Shown here: one piece after another, positions 8,580 through 17,168 of the stretch
How the letters are laid out: each line of letters starts with the position of its first letter
Numbering within the stretch: the stretch's first letter is position 1
NCBI RefSeq assembly: GCF_024436035.1
Contig: NZ_JANFNG010000010.1
Coordinates: 124,001-188,000 of the forward strand
Length of the DNA: 64,000 bases
Direction of reading: 5' to 3'
Origin: Streptomyces humicola
Lineage (GTDB): Bacteria; Actinomycetota; Actinomycetes; Streptomycetales; Streptomycetaceae
The notes under the pieces: model-generated
Told to the model about the DNA's origin: nothing
What the model saw: only the letters and a program-made list of their open reading frames with translations
Database searches by the model: none
Translations under genes and position numbers: made by a program

Positions 8580-10100
8580 ATGGGCGTGGTGTGCCGGGAG
8601 GCACCGACTACCTATCGCATGGGGACCAGCCGAGGCCGGTGGGTCATCGTCGGCGCTGTGCTCGGGTCGGGCATGGTGATGCTGGACGGGACCGTCGTGA
8701 ACGTGGCGTTGCCCCGCATTGGAGCGGACCTGGGCGCGTCCATGGCGGCCCTGCAGTGGATTCTCACCGCCTACCTGGTGACGCTGTCGGGGCTGATCCT
8801 GCTCGGCGGGTCGCTCGGGGACAGATATGGCCGCCGCAGGGTGTTCCTGACCGGGGTGATCTGGTTCGCGGCGGCCTCCGCGCTGTGCGGCCTCGCACCC
8901 GGTACGGGAGTACTGATCGCGGCCCGGGCGCTCCAGGGGTTCGGCGGCGCGCTGCTGACGCCCGGCTCCCTGGCGATCATTCAGGCGACCTTCCATCCCG
9001 ACGACCGGGCGGCGGCGGTCGGCGCGTGGTCGGGTCTCGGCGGTGTGGCCGGTGCGGTGGGGCCGTTGCTCGGCGGCTGGCTGGCGGGGGGCCCGGGCTG
9101 GCGGTGGGTGTTCCTGATCAACGTGCCGGTGGCATTGGTCGTGCTCGCGGTCTCGCTCCGGCGCGTCCCCGAGAGCCGGGACGAGGCCGCGACAGGGGCA
9201 TTCGACCTCTGGGGCGCGGTACTTGCGGCTCTTGCGCTGGGCGGTGTCACCTACGCGCTCACCGCTGCCGGCAGCGGTCGGCTCACGGCGGCGATCTGGC
9301 TGCTGGGGATCGCCGGTCTGCTGGCGGGCGGCGTCTTCGGTGCCGTCGAGCGCCGCCGGGCCGCGCCGATGCTGCCGCCTGAGCTGTTCCGCTCGCGGCT
9401 GTTCACCGCCGTCAACGCGGTGACCGTCTGCGTCTACGGGGCCTTCGGTGGCGTCCTGCTCCTGCTGATGGTGCAGTTGCAGACCGTCGCGGGGTTCTCC
9501 CCGCTCGTGGCGGGCCTGGCCATGCTCCCTGCCACGGCGCTGCTGCTGGCGCTGTCCCCGCGAGCCGCGCGCCTCGGCGAGGCGATCGGGGCCCGCCTGC
9601 CGCTGACCGTGGGTCCGGTCGTCGCCGCCGGGGGTGTGCTGCTGATGCTGCGGATCGGCGCACACGCCTCGTACTGGCGGGACGTACTGCCCGCGACGGC
9701 CGTGCTCGGCATCGGGCTGACCATGCTCGTCGCTCCGCTGACGGCGACCGTTCTGGCATCGGTCGACGTGCGGCGGGCCGGGATCGCCAGCGGAGTCAAC
9801 AACGCGGCGGCCCGGGTGGCCGGGCTGCTCGCCGTGGCCGCATTGCCTCTGGTGGTCGGCCTGTCGGGAGACGGCTACCGGGTGCCGGCGCAGGTGGACC
9901 ACTCCTTCCGCGGGGCGATGGTCATCTGCGCGGCAGTGCTGGCCGCGGGCGGCGGTCTGGCATGGCTGACCGTGCGCGGTGGCCGGCCGGCACCCGAGCC
10001 GGAACACCCGGTCGCCGAACCGCAGTGCGTCTGGAGCTGCGGCGCGCCCGCCCCGCCGCTCGACCCGGGAGAGCCCTCCGCACGACAAGGTCCCCCCTGA
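8580..10100 (+). CDS. MFS transporter, DHA2 (14-helix) drug-proton antiporter family
   Basis: About 506 aa with 14 predicted membrane helices. Motif C-type segments and GSLGDRYGRRRVF (motif A loop between helices 2 and 3) are clear, as is DGTVVNVALP of the EmrB/QacA subfamily in helix 1. The ATG at 8580 follows a G-rich GGGGGCGG; an ATG at 8619 is an alternative, and the long open frame before 8580 is not coding-like. The 272-bp gap before it, shared with the divergent GPP34 gene, probably holds both promoters. The C-terminal tail is hydrophilic, and the stop codon lies in the terminator loop. Likely a drug or metabolite exporter; substrate unknown. Confidence 0.86.
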   Translation: MGVVCREAPTTYRMGTSRGRWVIVGAVLGSGMVMLDGTVVNVALPRIGADLGASMAALQWILTAYLVTLSGLILLGGSLGDRYGRRRVFLTGVIWFAAASALCGLAPGTGVLIAARALQGFGGALLTPGSLAIIQATFHPDDRAAAVGAWSGLGGVAGAVGPLLGGWLAGGPGWRWVFLINVPVALVVLAVSLRRVPESRDEAATGAFDLWGAVLAALALGGVTYALTAAGSGRLTAAIWLLGIAGLLAGGVFGAVERRRAAPMLPPELFRSRLFTAVNAVTVCVYGAFGGVLLLLMVQLQTVAGFSPLVAGLAMLPATALLLALSPRAARLGEAIGARLPLTVGPVVAAGGVLLMLRIGAHASYWRDVLPATAVLGIGLTMLVAPLTATVLASVDVRRAGIASGVNNAAARVAGLLAVAALPLVVGLSGDGYRVPAQVDHSFRGAMVICAAVLAAGGGLAWLTVRGGRPAPEPEHPVAEPQCVWSCGAPAPPLDPGEPSARQGPP

Positions 10101-10123
10101 CCGCGGATGCGAGGGGGGGCCTT
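10087..10123 (+). terminator. Terminator hairpin overlapping the MFS stop codon
   Basis: Arms AAGGTCCCCCC (10087-10097) and GGGGGGGCCTT (10113-10123) pair across a 15-nt loop that contains the TGA stop. There is no long T run. It separates the pump gene from the convergent phospholipase gene. Confidence 0.6.
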
Positions 10124-10138
10124 CTCGTGGAGTGCGCC

Positions 10139-12208
10139 TCAGCCGGTGGCGATCGCCGGGTCGCTGGTGCTGGGGCTGCCGGTCTCGACGTGGCCGGCGA
10201 GACGGCGGAGGAAGCCGGCGTCCTGGGCGCAGGTCACGCTCAGGTCGTACCAGCCGTGGCTGCGCCGGGTGGGCGCGGCGTGGACGACGGAGGCGCCGGG
10301 GGCGAGCCGGTACGTTGCATCGGGCGCGTTGCCGTAGGCGTCGGCGACCGTGAGCCGGGCGGGCGTGGTGGCGTGGTTGGCGAGGCGCACCTGGACCAGC
10401 GCGCCCTCCGCGTCGTGGCGGGCGCTGACCTCGGGGCCGTTGCTCGTGGCGTGGCCCTGGTACTGGCGCACGAAGCCGCCCGGCCCGTGCACCGAGAAGT
10501 CGTAGACGCCCTGGGCCTGGGACCCCGTGCTCCAGGAGTCGGAGAGCGCGCGTCCGGCGTCGGCGGTGTAGGTCCACGGTCCGCCGGCGTGGGTGGCCGA
10601 GGTGACGTGGAAGCTCGCGCCGGCCGCGCCGTGGTTGGCGAAGCCGATCGACAACTGCCCGGTGGCGGTGTCGACGCCGGCGTCGGCGGCCAGGTCGTAC
10701 GGCAGGGGGCGGGCCGGGCGCAGCCCGGGTTCCTGCTTGGGCAGTACGGGATTGGCCGGAGGCGTCGGCACGTAGCTGGAGTGCCGGTTGTGGTCCGGGG
10801 GTATGTAGCCGCTGGTGTCGGGGAGCGGCGGCATGGCCGCGTCGGTGCGGGAGAAGTCGAACGCAGTGGTCAGATCCCCGCACACGGAACGGCGCCAGGC
10901 CGAGATGTTCGGCTCATGGACCCCGAAACGGCGCTCGATGAACCGGACGATCGAGGTGTGGTCGAAGACTTCCGAGCAGACCCAACCGCCCTTGCTCCAG
11001 GGGGAGACGACGAGCATCGGCACGCGCTGGCCGAGGCCGTACGGGCCCGCCGCATAGCTGCTCGACCCCGAGGGGGTGTAGTGCTCCCCGGTGGTGTCCG
11101 CGGTCGACTGCCCCTGGTCGGGGGAGGCCGGGGCGTATGGCGGGACGACGTGGTCGAAGAAGCCGTCGTTCTCGTCGTAGGTGAGCAGCAGCGCGGTCCT
11201 GCTCCACACCTCCGGGTCGGCGGTGAGCGCGTCGAGGACCTGGGAGACGTACCAGGCGCCGTAGTTGACCGGCCAGTTGGGGTGCTCGGTGAAGGCCTCG
11301 GGGGCCACGATCCAGGAGACCTGCGGAAGCCGTCCGGCCTGCACGTCGGCCTTGAGGATCTCGAAGAAGCTGTCGCCGTTCTTGGCGTCGGTGCCGGTGC
11401 GGGCCTTGTCGTAGAGCGGGGTGCCGGGGGCGGCGTTGCGGTACTGGTCGAAGTAGAGCAACGAGTTGTCGCCGTAGTTGCCCCGATACGCGTCCTCGAT
11501 CCAGCCCCAGCCGCCGGCCGCGTCGAGGCCGTCGCCGATGTCCTGGTAGATCTTCCACGAGATCCCGGCCGCTTCGAGCCGTTCGGGGTAGGTCGTCCAG
11601 GAGTAGCCGGCCTCGGCGTTGTCGATGACCGGTCCGCCGCCCTTGCCGTCGTTGCCGACGTAACCGGTCCACATGTAGTAGCGGTTCGGGTCCGTGGGAC
11701 CGAGCAGCGAGCAGTGGTAGGCGTCGCAGATGGTGAACGCGTCGGCGAGGGCGTAGTGGAACGGGATGTCGTCCCGCGTCAGATACGCCATCGTTGTAGC
11801 GGTCTTGGCCGGCACCCACTGGTCGTAGCGGCCCTGGTTCCAGGCGGAGTGGCCGCTGTTCCAGTCGTGGGCGAGGTCTTCGAGGAAGGTGAGCCCGAGG
11901 TTGGTGGTGTCGGGCCGGAACGGCAGGACGTCCTTGGTGCCGTCGGACTGGTACCAGACCGGCTTGCCGCTGGGGAGGGTCACCGGCCGCGGGTCGCCGA
12001 ATCCGCGTACCCCGCGCAGCGTGCCGAAGTAGTGGTCGAACGAACGATTTTCCTGCATCAGGACGACGATGTGTTCCACATCGCGCAGACTTCCCGTACG
12101 CCGGTTGGCGGGAATCTCCGCGGCGCGCGCAATACTCGCCGACAGCGCGGACATGGCGGCGGTGCCGCCGGCGAGTTGCATGAATCTTCGACGGTTGATG
12201 CCGGTCAT
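10139..12208 (-). CDS. Tat-exported phospholipase C (phosphocholine-specific type)
   Basis: A 689-aa secreted enzyme. The N-terminus INRRRFMQLAGG is a twin-arginine signal followed by a hydrophobic stretch and an ARAAE cleavage region. The catalytic domain has VVLMQENRSFDHYFG, the active-site loop of the acid-phosphatase-fold phospholipases C, and YDENDGFFDHVVPP further on. After about residue 430, two repeated C-terminal beta domains (DUF756 type) follow, with GPWTYTADAG and WYDLSV segments. The start at 12208 has AGGAGG upstream. It probably hydrolyses phosphatidylcholine or sphingomyelin outside the cell for phosphate or carbon. No PHO box was checked. Monocistronic. Confidence 0.9.
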   Translation of the reverse strand: MTGINRRRFMQLAGGTAAMSALSASIARAAEIPANRRTGSLRDVEHIVVLMQENRSFDHYFGTLRGVRGFGDPRPVTLPSGKPVWYQSDGTKDVLPFRPDTTNLGLTFLEDLAHDWNSGHSAWNQGRYDQWVPAKTATTMAYLTRDDIPFHYALADAFTICDAYHCSLLGPTDPNRYYMWTGYVGNDGKGGGPVIDNAEAGYSWTTYPERLEAAGISWKIYQDIGDGLDAAGGWGWIEDAYRGNYGDNSLLYFDQYRNAAPGTPLYDKARTGTDAKNGDSFFEILKADVQAGRLPQVSWIVAPEAFTEHPNWPVNYGAWYVSQVLDALTADPEVWSRTALLLTYDENDGFFDHVVPPYAPASPDQGQSTADTTGEHYTPSGSSSYAAGPYGLGQRVPMLVVSPWSKGGWVCSEVFDHTSIVRFIERRFGVHEPNISAWRRSVCGDLTTAFDFSRTDAAMPPLPDTSGYIPPDHNRHSSYVPTPPANPVLPKQEPGLRPARPLPYDLAADAGVDTATGQLSIGFANHGAAGASFHVTSATHAGGPWTYTADAGRALSDSWSTGSQAQGVYDFSVHGPGGFVRQYQGHATSNGPEVSARHDAEGALVQVRLANHATTPARLTVADAYGNAPDATYRLAPGASVVHAAPTRRSHGWYDLSVTCAQDAGFLRRLAGHVETGSPSTSDPAIATG

Positions 12209-12412
12209 GAAGGGTTCGCCTCCTGGGTCGCCCGAGATCGCTGATCGCTCCGATGCGGCGGGACAGTCTGGGCAGGTTTGACGGAATGCCCCGCCATGGT
12301 TGAGTGACGCTGCGGTGAAGCCTGGGCCAACCGTAGTGGCGGCAAACATGGTTGGCGGCCGCGTTCGGTGTGAACGCGGCCGCCGGAGTGGACGGCAAGG
12401 GCGGTCTGCAGG

Positions 12413-12856
12413 TCACTTCACGGTGACGGTCCCGTGCATCCAGTTGTGGAAAGTGCAGACATAGCGGTATGTGCCGGCCTTGGTGAAGGTGTAGCTGTAG
12501 GAGGCGCCTTTATTGAGTGTCGGCGAGTGCAGCGGACCGGAGCCACTGCTGGTCACGTTGTGCGCGACCGGATCGGTGTTGGTCCAGGTGACCGTCGTAC
12601 CGGCGCGGACGGTGAGGTTGGCGGGCGAGAACTTCAGGCCCGCGATGGTCACCTTCTGTGAGGTGGCGGCCGGTGCCTGAGGTGAAGTTGCCACAGCGGC
12701 CGCAGTGTTCGGGTGAGCGGCGAGCGCCGCCGCTCCCATCGGGCTCCACGCACCGAGGGCCGAGATCCCCAGGGCGGCGGTGGCAGCCACCAGTATCTTC
12801 GCGACAGGGCGCCGCGGCGGATCGCCACCGGCGCGCGGACCTGAACAGAGTGTCAT
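12413..12856 (-). CDS. Secreted cupredoxin (plastocyanin-like copper protein)
   Basis: A 147-aa protein: N-terminal signal with one hydrophobic helix (VAKILVAATAALGIS), an Ala/Pro/Thr linker, and a small blue-copper domain. Copper ligands appear in the classic pattern: His in DPVAHNVTS, then Cys and His in YVCTFHNWMHG, with Met as the axial ligand just after. The start at 12856 (ATG) has GTGGAG upstream; the longer frame runs into the palindromes. Likely an extracytoplasmic electron carrier or copper-binding protein. The two palindromes at 12872-12919 lie just upstream and may regulate it. Confidence 0.86.
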   Translation of the reverse strand: MTLCSGPRAGGDPPRRPVAKILVAATAALGISALGAWSPMGAAALAAHPNTAAAVATSPQAPAATSQKVTIAGLKFSPANLTVRAGTTVTWTNTDPVAHNVTSSGSGPLHSPTLNKGASYSYTFTKAGTYRYVCTFHNWMHGTVTVK

Positions 12857-12871
12857 GATCTCCACCCATCC

Positions 12872-12919
12872 GACCCGCCAGATGCGGGTCTGATCACGGC
12901 GACCCGCCTGATGCGGGTC
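12872..12919. promoter_or_regulatory. Two tandem 19-bp palindromes upstream of the cupredoxin gene
   Basis: GACCCGC-N5-GCGGGTC occurs at 12872-12890 and again at 12901-12919, 10 nt apart (29 bp centre to centre, close to three helical turns). They lie 15-63 bp upstream of the cupredoxin ATG. Same-face tandem palindromes suggest paired operators for a dimeric regulator. Formation of two RNA hairpins in the leader is the alternative. Confidence 0.6.
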
Positions 12920-13027
12920 GCGCATTCAGGTACAAACCAGGATACTCGCAGATGATCAGTCAGCTGATCGGTCGGATGCCCGAGCAAGCGGTCGGTCAAA
13001 TGGCCGGTCCCATGGACGGTGAACGGC

Positions 13028-13450
13028 ATGGCTGCGACGTGCTCTGTGCGGCTGCTGCGGTGGGTGACCGTGGCGGGTCTCGTTGTGGACGCCTACGTGC
13101 ACGCGCACCTCGCCGGCGCCTACGACCCCGTCAGGGCGACGGTCAGCCAGGGAACGCTCTTCCGAGCCGAGGCTGCGGCCGCCGCACTCGCGGCGCTCCT
13201 GCTGGTGGTGGCCGGCAGGCGGCGGCTGGTGTGGGCGTATGCGCTGGTGGTCTCCGCCGCGGGTCTCGCCGCCGTGTTGCTCTACCGGTACGTGGACGTC
13301 GGCGCGTGGGGGCCCTTCCCCAACATGTACGAACCGGCGTGGTTCACCGAGAAGACGGTGTCGGCGGTGGGTGAGGCGGTGAGCACCGTGGGCGCGGCCC
13401 TCGGTCTTCTGGTCCTCCCCCGCTCCCGTCGTGGCTCACCGCAGCTGTGA
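13028..13450 (+). CDS. Four-helix integral membrane protein of unknown function
   Basis: About 140 aa with four hydrophobic helices (near residues 10-25, 45-62, 68-88 and 115-132) and the polar loops DAYVHAHLAGAYDPV and NMYEPAWFTEKT. Similar four-helix proteins are widespread in Actinobacteria, often annotated hypothetical. GTG 13019 and ATG 13028 are both possible; the ATG has GGACGG 8 nt upstream and is preferred. It is convergent with the monooxygenase remnant. Confidence 0.7.
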   Translation: MAATCSVRLLRWVTVAGLVVDAYVHAHLAGAYDPVRATVSQGTLFRAEAAAAALAALLLVVAGRRRLVWAYALVVSAAGLAAVLLYRYVDVGAWGPFPNMYEPAWFTEKTVSAVGEAVSTVGAALGLLVLPRSRRGSPQL

Positions 13451-13539
13451 CAGGAGATCCGGCCTGTGCTCGTCCTCGCCGCGTCGGCGTGCCGGATACC
13501 GGCGCCTGCCCGAGCTGAACGCGCGGCGTGCCCGGCGCA

Positions 13540-13821
13540 CGGCGGCGGTTGAGTGGCGAGGTGGAGCTCGTAGCGCCAGGGCGGCTGGCCGCCGTGGCGT
13601 ACGGACATCGCGTGAGCGAATGACACCGCATCACGGTCGATGTACTGGTCGACGTGCTCGAACCACGCCATGCTGCTGCGCGCCGCCGCCTGCAGCGGGT
13701 GCAGATCCGCACGTCGCAGGCGGTCGTACCCCTGCAGGGCCACCTCCAAGTCCTGGTGCTCGCGCAGGGCCTCGGCGAGTGCGATGGCGTCGAGCACGGC
13801 CAGCCGGGAGCCCTCACGGAC
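13540..13821 (-). pseudogene. C-terminal remnant of an FAD-dependent aromatic monooxygenase
   Basis: The minus frame reads LDAIALAEALREHQDLEVAL, then GYDRLRRADLHPLQ, AARSSMAWFEHVDQY and FAHAMSVRH, matching the end of salicylyl-CoA/anthraniloyl-CoA type hydroxylases (DAIALAEAL and the WFE segment). The N-terminal FAD-binding domain is absent: similarity stops near 13821, at the stop codon of the upstream ferredoxin-fusion gene. It is a truncated relic without start or RBS. Confidence 0.65.
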
Positions 13822-14785
13822 GCTCCAGCCGAAGCGCCATCGCCGGGCAGCGGCGCACCGCCCGGCGGGCGCGGTCACCCAGGTGGCGGGGGAGCGGCGC
13901 GGCGGAGGACACGGGGTAGCCGTCGGCGTCGAGTCGTACGATCTCGGGCAGCAGATCGGCGCAGAGGCCGTGGCCCTCGCAGAGTGTCCGGTCCACCGTG
14001 AGCCGGTCGCCGCTCGGCCCGGGCGAGAGCAGCTTCGGAGCCTGCAGGACCGGCTGCGTCGCGGGACGCGGCCGCCGCCGTCGCCCGAGGGGCGAGGCGA
14101 GCCGTGCGACCAGCGCGCCGCCCACGGCGAGCAGGCAGACGGCGTAGGAGGCGACCACCCAACTCGCTGCCGGACGGCCTGCCTTGAGCCCGTGCGTTAT
14201 CGCCGCGAACCATGAGGGGTAGGCGCACACGTGCAGTACGCGCCACCACGGCGCGCGCCCGCGCCCGCGCCCGGCGAAGGCGCTGCGCAACGCGCCCGTG
14301 GCGAGGGCGAGGACGAGCAGGTAGCCGGCGAGCGTCCCGAGCCCGATGAGCAGTGCATGCCCTCGCGCGCCGTACGGAACGTACGGAACGAGGGATTCTA
14401 TGAGCCTCACATGACGCTCGGCGACCTTGACCGCGATGTGCAGGAGGAGGAATCCGAATGCCGTCACCCCGGTCGCCCGGTGCACGGCCTGGGCCGCCAG
14501 TCGCCGACGTGAGCCGAGCACAACCGTGTCCGTACTGATCAAGCCCCATGCGACGGTTGCGGTGAGCGCCACCAGAGTGAGCACACCCGCGTAGTAGTCG
14601 AGAAAGGCGCGCAGCGCCGACGCGGAGGCGCGGGCCGTGACGCCGATGACGGCGGCGGTCGCGACGACGACGCCTGCCGTCGCCAATGGCCTGCCGCCGC
14701 GGGGTAATCGGGGCCCCCGGGACGGCCCGCGGGATGACGGACGGCGGCGTCTACGGGAAGTCGAGCGATGAGAGCGAGCGGGCAT
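13814..14785 (-). CDS. Ferric-reductase-like membrane domain fused to a single-cluster ferredoxin
   Basis: A 323-aa protein. A basic N-terminus is followed by about six helices of the ferric reductase/YedZ heme b type with His in HRATGVTAFGFLLLHIAV and in VLHVCAYPSWFAAITHG, candidates for heme ligands. Residues about 255-323 form a ferredoxin domain: CEGHGLC, then CP near the end, spacing that fits a single 3Fe-4S or 4Fe-4S cluster with one cysteine replaced by His. The ATG at 14785 has TTGGAG 5 nt upstream. It would link cytoplasmic electrons to a membrane heme; partners are unknown. The truncated monooxygenase just downstream overlaps its last bases. Confidence 0.8.
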   Translation of the reverse strand: MPARSHRSTSRRRRRPSSRGPSRGPRLPRGGRPLATAGVVVATAAVIGVTARASASALRAFLDYYAGVLTLVALTATVAWGLISTDTVVLGSRRRLAAQAVHRATGVTAFGFLLLHIAVKVAERHVRLIESLVPYVPYGARGHALLIGLGTLAGYLLVLALATGALRSAFAGRGRGRAPWWRVLHVCAYPSWFAAITHGLKAGRPAASWVVASYAVCLLAVGGALVARLASPLGRRRRPRPATQPVLQAPKLLSPGPSGDRLTVDRTLCEGHGLCADLLPEIVRLDADGYPVSSAAPLPRHLGDRARRAVRRCPAMALRLERP

Positions 14786-15024
14786 GGCGTCTCCAAGCCG
14801 GTGAGAGGTGCAGGGGGGAGGGATTCGGCCGACCGACGCTGAGGCGCCCATGAAACCGCCCAACTCTCGGCGCATTGCAAGCACTTGACAATCTCTTTAC
14901 TTGATCATTCCCCTGACGTGAACAGTTCAGCGGAAGAGTTCCGCTTCGTGGCTCGCCTTTCGCCGTTATCCGGTGAACCGACCTCGAACCACATCGTGCG
15001 ACGATTCGTTTCGCAGGGGGTTTC

Positions 15025-16968
15025 ATGAAGCGTTCCCGTTCCAGAACCCGCGCCGGACTGGCGGCGGCGGCGACACTGCCGCTGGTAGCCGGTGCGCTCG
15101 CGCTGGGCATACCCAACGCCCAGGCCGACGCCCACCCTCGGCAGGCGCTGGCCAACACCAAGCCGCAATGGGCCACCGCCCAGGCCGATAAGGGTGCGGC
15201 GCCGGCATCGACCGCGGTCGATGCCCGTGTCTACCTCGCGGGCCGGAATGCCAAGGGCCTTGCCGCATACGCCCAGGCCGTCTCCGACCCGCATTCCGCG
15301 AGTTACGGAAAATACCTGACGCCGCAACAGGCGCAGGCCCGCTTCGGCGTGACCAAGCAGCAGACCGACGAGGTCACCTCCTGGCTGAAGTCCGCGGGCC
15401 TGACGGTGACGGGCGTGAACGAGCACTACATCTCGGTCAGCGGTGACCAGGCCGCCGTCGAGAAGGCGTTCAACACCCAACTACACAACTACACCAAGGG
15501 CGGCCACGTCTATCACGCGCCGTCGAGCACCCCGTCCGTCCCGGCATCGCTGGGCGGCGCCGTGCTCACTGTCACCGGCCTGGACAACGCCCCGCAGCAG
15601 GTCAGGCACGACGACACGCTTCCCCCGCCGTCCGCGGTCTTCAAGAACTCCGGGCCGTACTCCACGTACTACGGGTCCACCATTGCCAAGAACTTGCCGT
15701 CGGCGTTCGGCGGCAAGGCCCCCTACGTCATCAAGGGCTACACCGGCAAGGACCTGCGCGCCGCCTACGGTGCGGGGAAGTGGACCGGCAAAGGCGTCAC
15801 CGTCGCGATCACCGACGCGTACGCCTCGCCGACCATCGCCCAGGACGCCTCCGAGTACGCGGCACGCAACGGCGACGCCTCGTACAAGCCGGGACAGCTG
15901 ACCCAGGTGCTGCCCAGCGCCTACAACAGCGTCAGCCAGTGCCAGGCGGCCGGCTGGTACGGCGAGGAGACTCTCGACGTCGAGGCCGTGCACGCGGTCG
16001 CCCCCGGCGCCGGCATCACCTACGTCGGCTCGGCGTCCTGCAACGACAACGACCTGATCGACGCCCTCACCAAGGTCGTCGACAACCACCTCGCCGACAT
16101 CGTCTCCAACTCCTGGGGCGACGTGGAGTCCAACGAGACGCCGGACATCGCCGCCGCCTACGACCAGGTCTTCCAGCAGGGCGCGGTGGAGGGCATCGGC
16201 TTCTACTTCTCCTCCGGCGACGACGGCGACAACGTCGCGGCCACCGGCACCAAGCAGGCCGACACCCCGGGCAACTCGCCGTGGGCCACCTCCGTCGGCG
16301 GCACCTCGCTCGCCCTCGGCAAGAACGACACGTACGAGTGGGAGACCGGCTGGGGCACCCAGAAGTCCCTGCTGTCGAAGGACGGCACGTCCTGGACGGG
16401 CTTCCCCGGCCCCTTCACCTCGGGCGCGGGCGGCGGTACGAGCACGATGTACGCGCAGCCGTTCTACCAGCGCGGGGTCGTCCCGGACGCGCTCTCCAAG
16501 GCGAACGGCGCGACCGCGATGCGCGTGCAGCCCGATATCGCCGCGGTCGCCGACCCGAACACCGGCTTCCTCGTCGGACAGACCCAGACCGACCCGGACG
16601 GCAAGCAGCGCTACAGCGAGTACCGCATCGGCGGCACCTCGCTCGCCGCGCCCACCATCGCCGCCATCCAGGCGGACGCCCAGCAGGCGCAGCACGGTGT
16701 GCCGATCGGCTTCGCCAACCCGGCGATCTACGAGCGGTACGGCACGCCCGCGTACCACGACGTGACCGACCACCCGCTGGGCCAGGGCCAGGGCATCGCC
16801 GAGGTCCGGGTGGACTACGCCAATGGCTACGACGCCGCGGGCGGCTTGATCACCTCGCTGCGCACGCTCGGCACGGACAGCTCACTGCACGCCACCGTGG
16901 GCTATGACGACGTGACCGGCGTCGGCAGCCCGGGCGCGGGGTACGTCACCTCGTATGCACGCCGCTGA
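15025..16968 (+). CDS. Secreted S53 (sedolisin/kumamolisin) serine-carboxyl protease
   Basis: A 647-aa preproprotein. A signal peptide (basic MKRSRSRTR, hydrophobic core, Ala-x-Ala end about residue 34) precedes a Pro-kumamolisin activation domain (about 45-190, with [10 protein letters not shown]) and the subtilisin-like S53 domain. The catalytic pair E314 and D318 (GEETLDVEA), oxyanion D399 (SSGDDGD) and nucleophile S539 (GGTSLAAP) are all present, so it should be active, most likely at acid pH. ATG preceded by GGGGGTTTC. Monocistronic, with a terminator just after the stop. Confidence 0.92.
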   Translation: MKRSRSRTRAGLAAAATLPLVAGALALGIPNAQADAHPRQALANTKPQWATAQADKGAAPASTAVDARVYLAGRNAKGLAAYAQAVSDPHSASYGKYLTPQQAQARFGVTKQQTDEVTSWLKSAGLTVTGVNEHYISVSGDQAAVEKAFNTQLHNYTKGGHVYHAPSSTPSVPASLGGAVLTVTGLDNAPQQVRHDDTLPPPSAVFKNSGPYSTYYGSTIAKNLPSAFGGKAPYVIKGYTGKDLRAAYGAGKWTGKGVTVAITDAYASPTIAQDASEYAARNGDASYKPGQLTQVLPSAYNSVSQCQAAGWYGEETLDVEAVHAVAPGAGITYVGSASCNDNDLIDALTKVVDNHLADIVSNSWGDVESNETPDIAAAYDQVFQQGAVEGIGFYFSSGDDGDNVAATGTKQADTPGNSPWATSVGGTSLALGKNDTYEWETGWGTQKSLLSKDGTSWTGFPGPFTSGAGGGTSTMYAQPFYQRGVVPDALSKANGATAMRVQPDIAAVADPNTGFLVGQTQTDPDGKQRYSEYRIGGTSLAAPTIAAIQADAQQAQHGVPIGFANPAIYERYGTPAYHDVTDHPLGQGQGIAEVRVDYANGYDAAGGLITSLRTLGTDSSLHATVGYDDVTGVGSPGAGYVTSYARR

Positions 16969-16984
16969 CCGAAACGGTCCCGAG

Positions 16985-17017
16985 GGGGTCCGGCCGCAGA
17001 ATGGGGCCGGACCCCTT
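16985..17017 (+). terminator. Terminator after the S53 protease gene
   Basis: GGGGTCCGGCC (16985-16995) pairs with the complement within 17004-17015 across an 8-nt loop, followed by a short TT. It begins 17 nt after the stop, and the leuS leader starts immediately after it. Confidence 0.75.
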
Positions 17018-17041
17018 CCCGCGTCCTGGTACCCTGACCCC

Positions 17042-17080
17042 ATGCGTGCCGTACGCCTTCTCCTTGCGCGGCCGCGCTGA
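17042..17080 (+). CDS. leuS leader peptide (12 aa with three Leu codons)
   Basis: ATG at 17042 opens a 12-codon [15 protein letters not shown], ending TGA at 17078-17080. The three consecutive leucines use CTT-CTC-CTT, two of them rare in this GC-rich genome. A TACCCT -10-like box (17029-17034) lies 7 nt before the ATG, so the peptide may be translated from a leaderless transcript. Ribosome stalling at these codons when leucyl-tRNA is scarce would control the hairpins downstream. The peptide should act only in cis. Confidence 0.68.
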   Translation: MRAVRLLLARPR

Positions 17081-17126
17081 TCGCACCCAGTCGGCGCGGC
17101 GTCCCCTCCTGTGCGAGGGGATTTTT
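17071..17126 (+). promoter_or_regulatory. Attenuator of leuS (alternative hairpins and terminator)
   Basis: GCCGCGC (17071-17077) can pair with GCGCGGC (17094-17100). TCGCAC (17081-17086) can pair with GTGCGA (17111-17116), which overlaps the 3' arm of the terminator. The terminator is TCCCCT (17102-17107) with AGGGGA (17116-17121), followed by TTTTT. These mutually competing pairings next to a Leu-rich leader peptide are what classical attenuation needs. Confidence 0.66.
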
Positions 17127-17168
17127 CATTTGGACATGCATGTGGACATCGATGGAGCTTCGAGGGAC

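Noticed and set aside
10139-16968. Secondary-metabolite gene cluster
   Set aside because: There are no synthase, NRPS, terpene cyclase or lanthipeptide genes; the genes are unrelated single units.
16985-17017. T-box or riboswitch before leuS
   Set aside because: No T-box sequence or tRNA-like specifier loop is visible; the hairpin at 16985 belongs to the S53 gene, and a leader-peptide attenuator explains the rest.
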